Translations under genes and position numbers: made by a program | Notes under the pieces: model-generated | What the model saw: only the letters and a program-made list of their open reading frames with translations | What the model was told of the DNA's origin: nothing | Databases searched by the model: none | Shown: positions 60,929 through 64,000 of the stretch, in pieces | How positions within the stretch are numbered: the first letter of the stretch is position 1 | Layout: every line of letters starts with the position of its first letter | Source of the DNA: Prostheceraeus crozeri | Lineage: Eukaryota; Platyhelminthes; Polycladida; Euryleptidae | DNA length: 64,000 nucleotides | Reading direction: 5' to 3' | Assembly: GCA_907163375.1 (NCBI GenBank) | Contig: CAJQUW010001649.1 | Location: forward strand, 248,001-312,000

Positions 60929-61760
60929 CATATAAATTTGTAAACCAAAGACGTCATATTTTCATTAGCCTCGCTTGTTCTCTTGGATGAAATGCAACAA
61001 GTGATGTGATATGATGATACAATCGCTTCTAGCAGTAAATACGTAAGTTCTATGACGCAATGTAGCAGGCGGCGTTAACTTCGCAATCTCAGTGATATGA
61101 ATGCGTGTGCGAACATTTTAAAGTACAGATACAGTGCATAATAAAAGATAAAATAAGAAATGAATAAAGATAAAAAATTGTTCTACAATGTAAGATAGAG
61201 CAGGTACGAATATTTGCAAACATTAAAACATTTGTTTTATTTTCTTCCTTGTTTTAGTTTGTAATTTTATTGAGTATTTTTGTAACTTTTGTATTTTTGT
61301 ATCATTGTTTTCATTATTTGCTGTTTTTATTGGGTTGTTTTCTAATCTTATCTTTTAGTAGTTATGTCATTTATTTGATTTTTTCCAGCTGGTTCTTGAC
61401 TTACTTTATTTCTTGATTACTTGTGTATTTTTTAAATTTTGCATATTGTCTTTTTCTTTGATTTATACTATTTGCAAATATTCGTACCTGCTCTATCTTA
61501 CATTGTAAAACAATTTTGTATTTATTCATTTCTTATTTTATCTTTTATTATGCACTGTATCTGTACTTTAAAATGTTCGCACACGCATTCATATCACTGA
61601 GATTGCGAAGTTAACGCCGCCTGCTACATTGCGTCATAGAACTTACGTATTTACTGCTAGAAGCGATTGTATCATCATATCACATCACTTGTTGCATTTC
61701 ATCCAAGAGAACAAGCGAGGCTAATGAAAATATGACGTTTTTGGTTTACAAATTTATATG
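60929..61760. repeat. Long inverted repeat: arms of 292 and 290 bp, about 97% identical
   Basis: The left arm 60929-61220 and right arm 61471-61760 are reverse complements with only a handful of differences. The outermost matched bases are CATATAAATTTG. The 250-base loop (61221-61470) is strikingly T-rich on the plus strand and has no open frame. The arms contain no transposase and no recognisable TIR motif, and no target duplication is visible. A transcript across it would form a hairpin of about 290 base pairs. It is either a foldback transposon or an inverted duplication made by template switching. The high identity implies recent origin or ongoing arm-to-arm conversion. Confidence 0.95.
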
Positions 61761-62665
61761 AATGTTTGTTTGTTGCTGCGGTGAAACTCACTTGTCAAGT
61801 TTTTCGTTCTAAGAGTAATTACAAACTTTTGGCCACGACTATTTGTTAATTCAATGGAGCAATGGTGACTGATCTTCATCACTTTAAGGTCGACGTGTCA
61901 ATATTGGAATTATGAAGATGTCCAAGTTAATTTAAGCTAGCAAACTGGAGTGGAGCATATGGTCACATAAATCATTTTCATGGCATTGTTAAACAATATA
62001 GAAAAAAATTCAGAGCAATGTTTTCGGCTAAAATTATTCATAGATACCGCCTAGGATCGAGTGACGAGCAGACCATTCCGTCAAATTATCAATGTTGGGC
62101 AATGACCAGTGCTTTTGAGCGGATCGAAATTCCGCTTTCGCTTTCGCTCATTGCTCATTTGCTCATAATCGCCCTGTCGCTCGCGCACCGCTCAAAATCA
62201 TCGAAAAATGCCGCTCGCTCATTTCTCGATAATGCCCTCCTTAATTCTGCAAAAACGTTTTTATGTTCACAGCTCATTCCATGCTTTAAATCAAATAAAC
62301 ACCCTTTATAGGCGCTGATGGGAAATTCACCATTTCATTTTAGTTTAAATTTGAAACTCACGATGAATCAATGTAAACCATCATACCAATGTATTGAATT
62401 AGCAATTGCACGAAATTAGTTGAAACAATATATTTTGATGAATATAACCACAGAATTCTTTTTATAGAAATGGGCAATAATCTAAACTAAATCCTATATG
62501 CTGATCACATGAATCAGTATACAATTCTTGGCGCAATACTTGGACAAAGTTCGCAAGGTGCGTTATGAAGCTATGTAATGTGTTGACAATTGAAAATGAA
62601 CTTGTATGAAATCGTGACAAAATAATAGATAATTCCTAAAAATAGCTGAAGATAACATGCGTGAC
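61761..62665. other. No recognised gene; GCTC-rich run
   Basis: At 62112-62225 the sequence is rich in CGCTC/GCTCATT words, repeated irregularly, similar in texture to 11583-11665. Otherwise unassigned. Confidence 0.4.
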
Positions 62666-62941
62666 TTATGAGTGACTGAGTACTGAGTAATCAATAAATG
62701 TTAGAAATCTGCTGTAAATAAAATCACTTGATAAACGAAATTGTTGAATTATGTGAAACAGTAAATGCTGCACCCAAAAGGACCTGCGACATCGGCGCCA
62801 GCCGTCACTGAAATTTCGGCCCACCAAGCTCAGTATCTGTCGAGATGGTTGATCTGTAGCAGCTCGTCGTGCACAGGTCCTACCTCCTTCCACCTTTGCA
62901 CTCAACTTCTTCATGGTTATCTTTACACTTAAATACCGGCT

Positions 62942-63202
62942 TTAACAAGAAATATCCTCACCGACGGAGAAACGAAATCGCAGCATCCTACTCTCAGAAG
63001 GCATGAGCTCACATTTCCACCCTTGCTTCCATTTGGAAAATTCTTCATATATGGCAGCATTCCTTTCGTGGGTATTTCTAATGCTCTCTTCCCAGGGAAC
63101 GGTTAGTTTGCCAATAATCATTCTCTTCCCTATCGCGTTGATCAACGCTAGATGAGGTCGCTGGTCAGATAGGGATAATTCATCTGGCAGCTGTCTATCC
63201 AC
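62942..63202 (-). other. 'RPxx...LTVPWEE' domain fragment, retroelement-linked
   Basis: An 86-residue open minus-strand frame. RQLPDELSLSDQRPHLAL, KRMIIGKLTVPWEESI and HERNAAIYEEFSKWKQGWKC follow a pattern I know from the C-terminal part of many uncharacterised invertebrate and fish proteins: 'LP.e......RPDivl.....k.viivELTVPWEe.i..A.erK...Y.el.....GW'. Those proteins often occur as multicopy, retroelement-like genes. The E in ELTVPWE is K here. The fold is thought to be nuclease-like, but that is inference. The following frame (62666-62914) is probably its continuation past a break. The N-terminal portion is not identified. Confidence 0.45.
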
Positions 63203-63402
63203 TCAAGCTTCCCACTTCCGCGATACAGATCGCACGATGAGTCTTTCGTCTCTTTCTTTGACCACTCGGTACAAAGTCAATTCCCGTTACTTACCTGTGG
63301 CGGAGACGTGTTGGCGTACCGACCAGAGCCATTATTTAGTACAGCGAGATCCTATTCGAAGCAACTTCTTCTTTATCAAGATCAGCCTCTTGAATCTGGG
63401 CT

Positions 63403-63796
63403 CAGATTCCACAAATTCGCAGTCGGCATTGAGAAATTCAAGTTTACAGATAAAAGTCGTTCCGTTGTGAAGTTAGCGGAGCCAACTTCTGAGTTTCGCT
63501 GATAGGCGCAGTAGATCAATTTTATGCTGTCATTGCCGTGTTCCAATTTGTGACACTGATCACAAATAACTTCATTTTTCACAACAATGCAGCTAAAAAC
63601 GGTAGTATCGCAACATCTACATGAACGTGTGTGAAGTTAGCGAAACTACCCAACGGAACCATTTTTTTTATTAAAGCGTGATTCTTCTTTATTGTACTTG
63701 CTGATTTTTATATCATCGATTTCAGCCCCTTGATCAGATTGCACAAATTCGCATTCGTTGTCGAGAAATTCAAGTTTGAAGATAAAAGTGGTTCCG
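63403..63796 (-). repeat. Diverged 62-bp duplication with a shared minus-strand frame
   Basis: 63403-63464 and 63735-63796 are direct copies, 53 of 62 bases identical. Read on the minus strand in one frame, both give GTTFI(C/F)KLEFL, two or three variable residues, then CEFV(E/Q)S. The longer of the two open frames is 63646-63852. Words such as TGTGAAGTTAGCG occur near 63468 and 63631, and inverted near 63800, so the area is internally repetitive. The protein is not recognised. It lies just upstream (on the minus strand) of the domain fragment at 62942. Confidence 0.6.
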
Positions 63797-64000
63797 CTAA
63801 CTTCACACACGTGGGGTGGAGAGACTGCTTCCACAATCGTTTGCAGGACCAAACCGTACCGGTGCGTGTAGCTCTACAGTGCCACATGATAGCCAGAGAG
63901 GGCACAGCAAAGATTGACACACAGAGTCGGAGGGTCGGATTCCTTATCGTGTCACATCAGCAGAGGTATGAGCAGGGCATTTGAACGAACGGTCTGAACG

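Noticed and set aside
1-64000. CRISPR array, bacterial operon or phage module
   Set aside because: No regularly spaced short direct repeats, no dense long open frames with ribosome binding sites; all evidence points to animal nuclear DNA.
1-64000. LTR retrotransposon, retrovirus or Polinton
   Set aside because: No paired long terminal repeats, no protease/integrase or capsid-like frames were seen; all reverse transcriptase fragments are of LINE type, apart from the small Penelope-like tip.

Overview
The window reads as non-coding nuclear DNA of an animal. It is AT-rich throughout. The only protein similarity I recognise belongs to transposases, non-LTR retrotransposon reverse transcriptases, one Penelope-like remnant and one retroelement-linked C-terminal domain. 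I found no host gene with convincing exons, no rRNA, no intact tRNA, no CRISPR array and no bacterial operon structure. The element mix (several CR1/L2/Jockey-group LINEs with (ATT)n-type tails, Tc1/mariner and hAT transposons, tRNA-derived SINEs, Penelope-like pieces) and the frequent palindromes TAGGCCTA and TACATGTA suggest a marine invertebrate, perhaps a deuterostome. That placement is inference from texture only.

Layout. 1-8 kb: one end of a dispersed repeat (R1), a foldback at 3.25-3.97 kb and a small LINE scrap at 6.8 kb. 8.37-11.07 kb: a hAT-type element with an exact 8-bp target duplication, carrying a Tc1-like transposon with a dead transposase. 12.4-13.8 kb: a decayed mariner-like element. 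14.1 kb: a tRNA-like pol III promoter. 15.3-17.1 kb: a 5'-truncated LINE (A). 19.1-19.7 kb: an inverted R1 copy, followed by foldbacks and direct repeats to 25.1 kb. 27.2-28.4 kb: an internally deleted LINE (B). 31.6-32.1 kb: a hAT-type MITE. 34.2 kb: a SINE. 35.15-35.36 kb: a Penelope-like remnant. 35.86-38.47 kb: two 5'-truncated LINEs (C and D) abutting head to head. 40-45 kb: a direct repeat pair, microsatellites and a MITE-like piece. 48.07-49.39 kb: a mariner-like element with both terminal repeats, holding a smaller inverted-repeat element with a hammerhead-like core. 50.5-52.9 kb: a third R1 copy, a third mariner remnant and a foldback. 53.6 kb: a LINE C-terminus (E). 60.9-61.8 kb: a long, nearly perfect inverted repeat. 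62.9-64.0 kb: the domain fragment and a duplicated frame-preserving segment.

The parts do not form a pathway. The window is a graveyard of transposons, nested and abutting. Its most distinctive traits are five long inverted repeats, the R1 family, the hammerhead-like element and a recurring 'stem plus GAAA' motif. All family assignments are by eye; no database search was possible.
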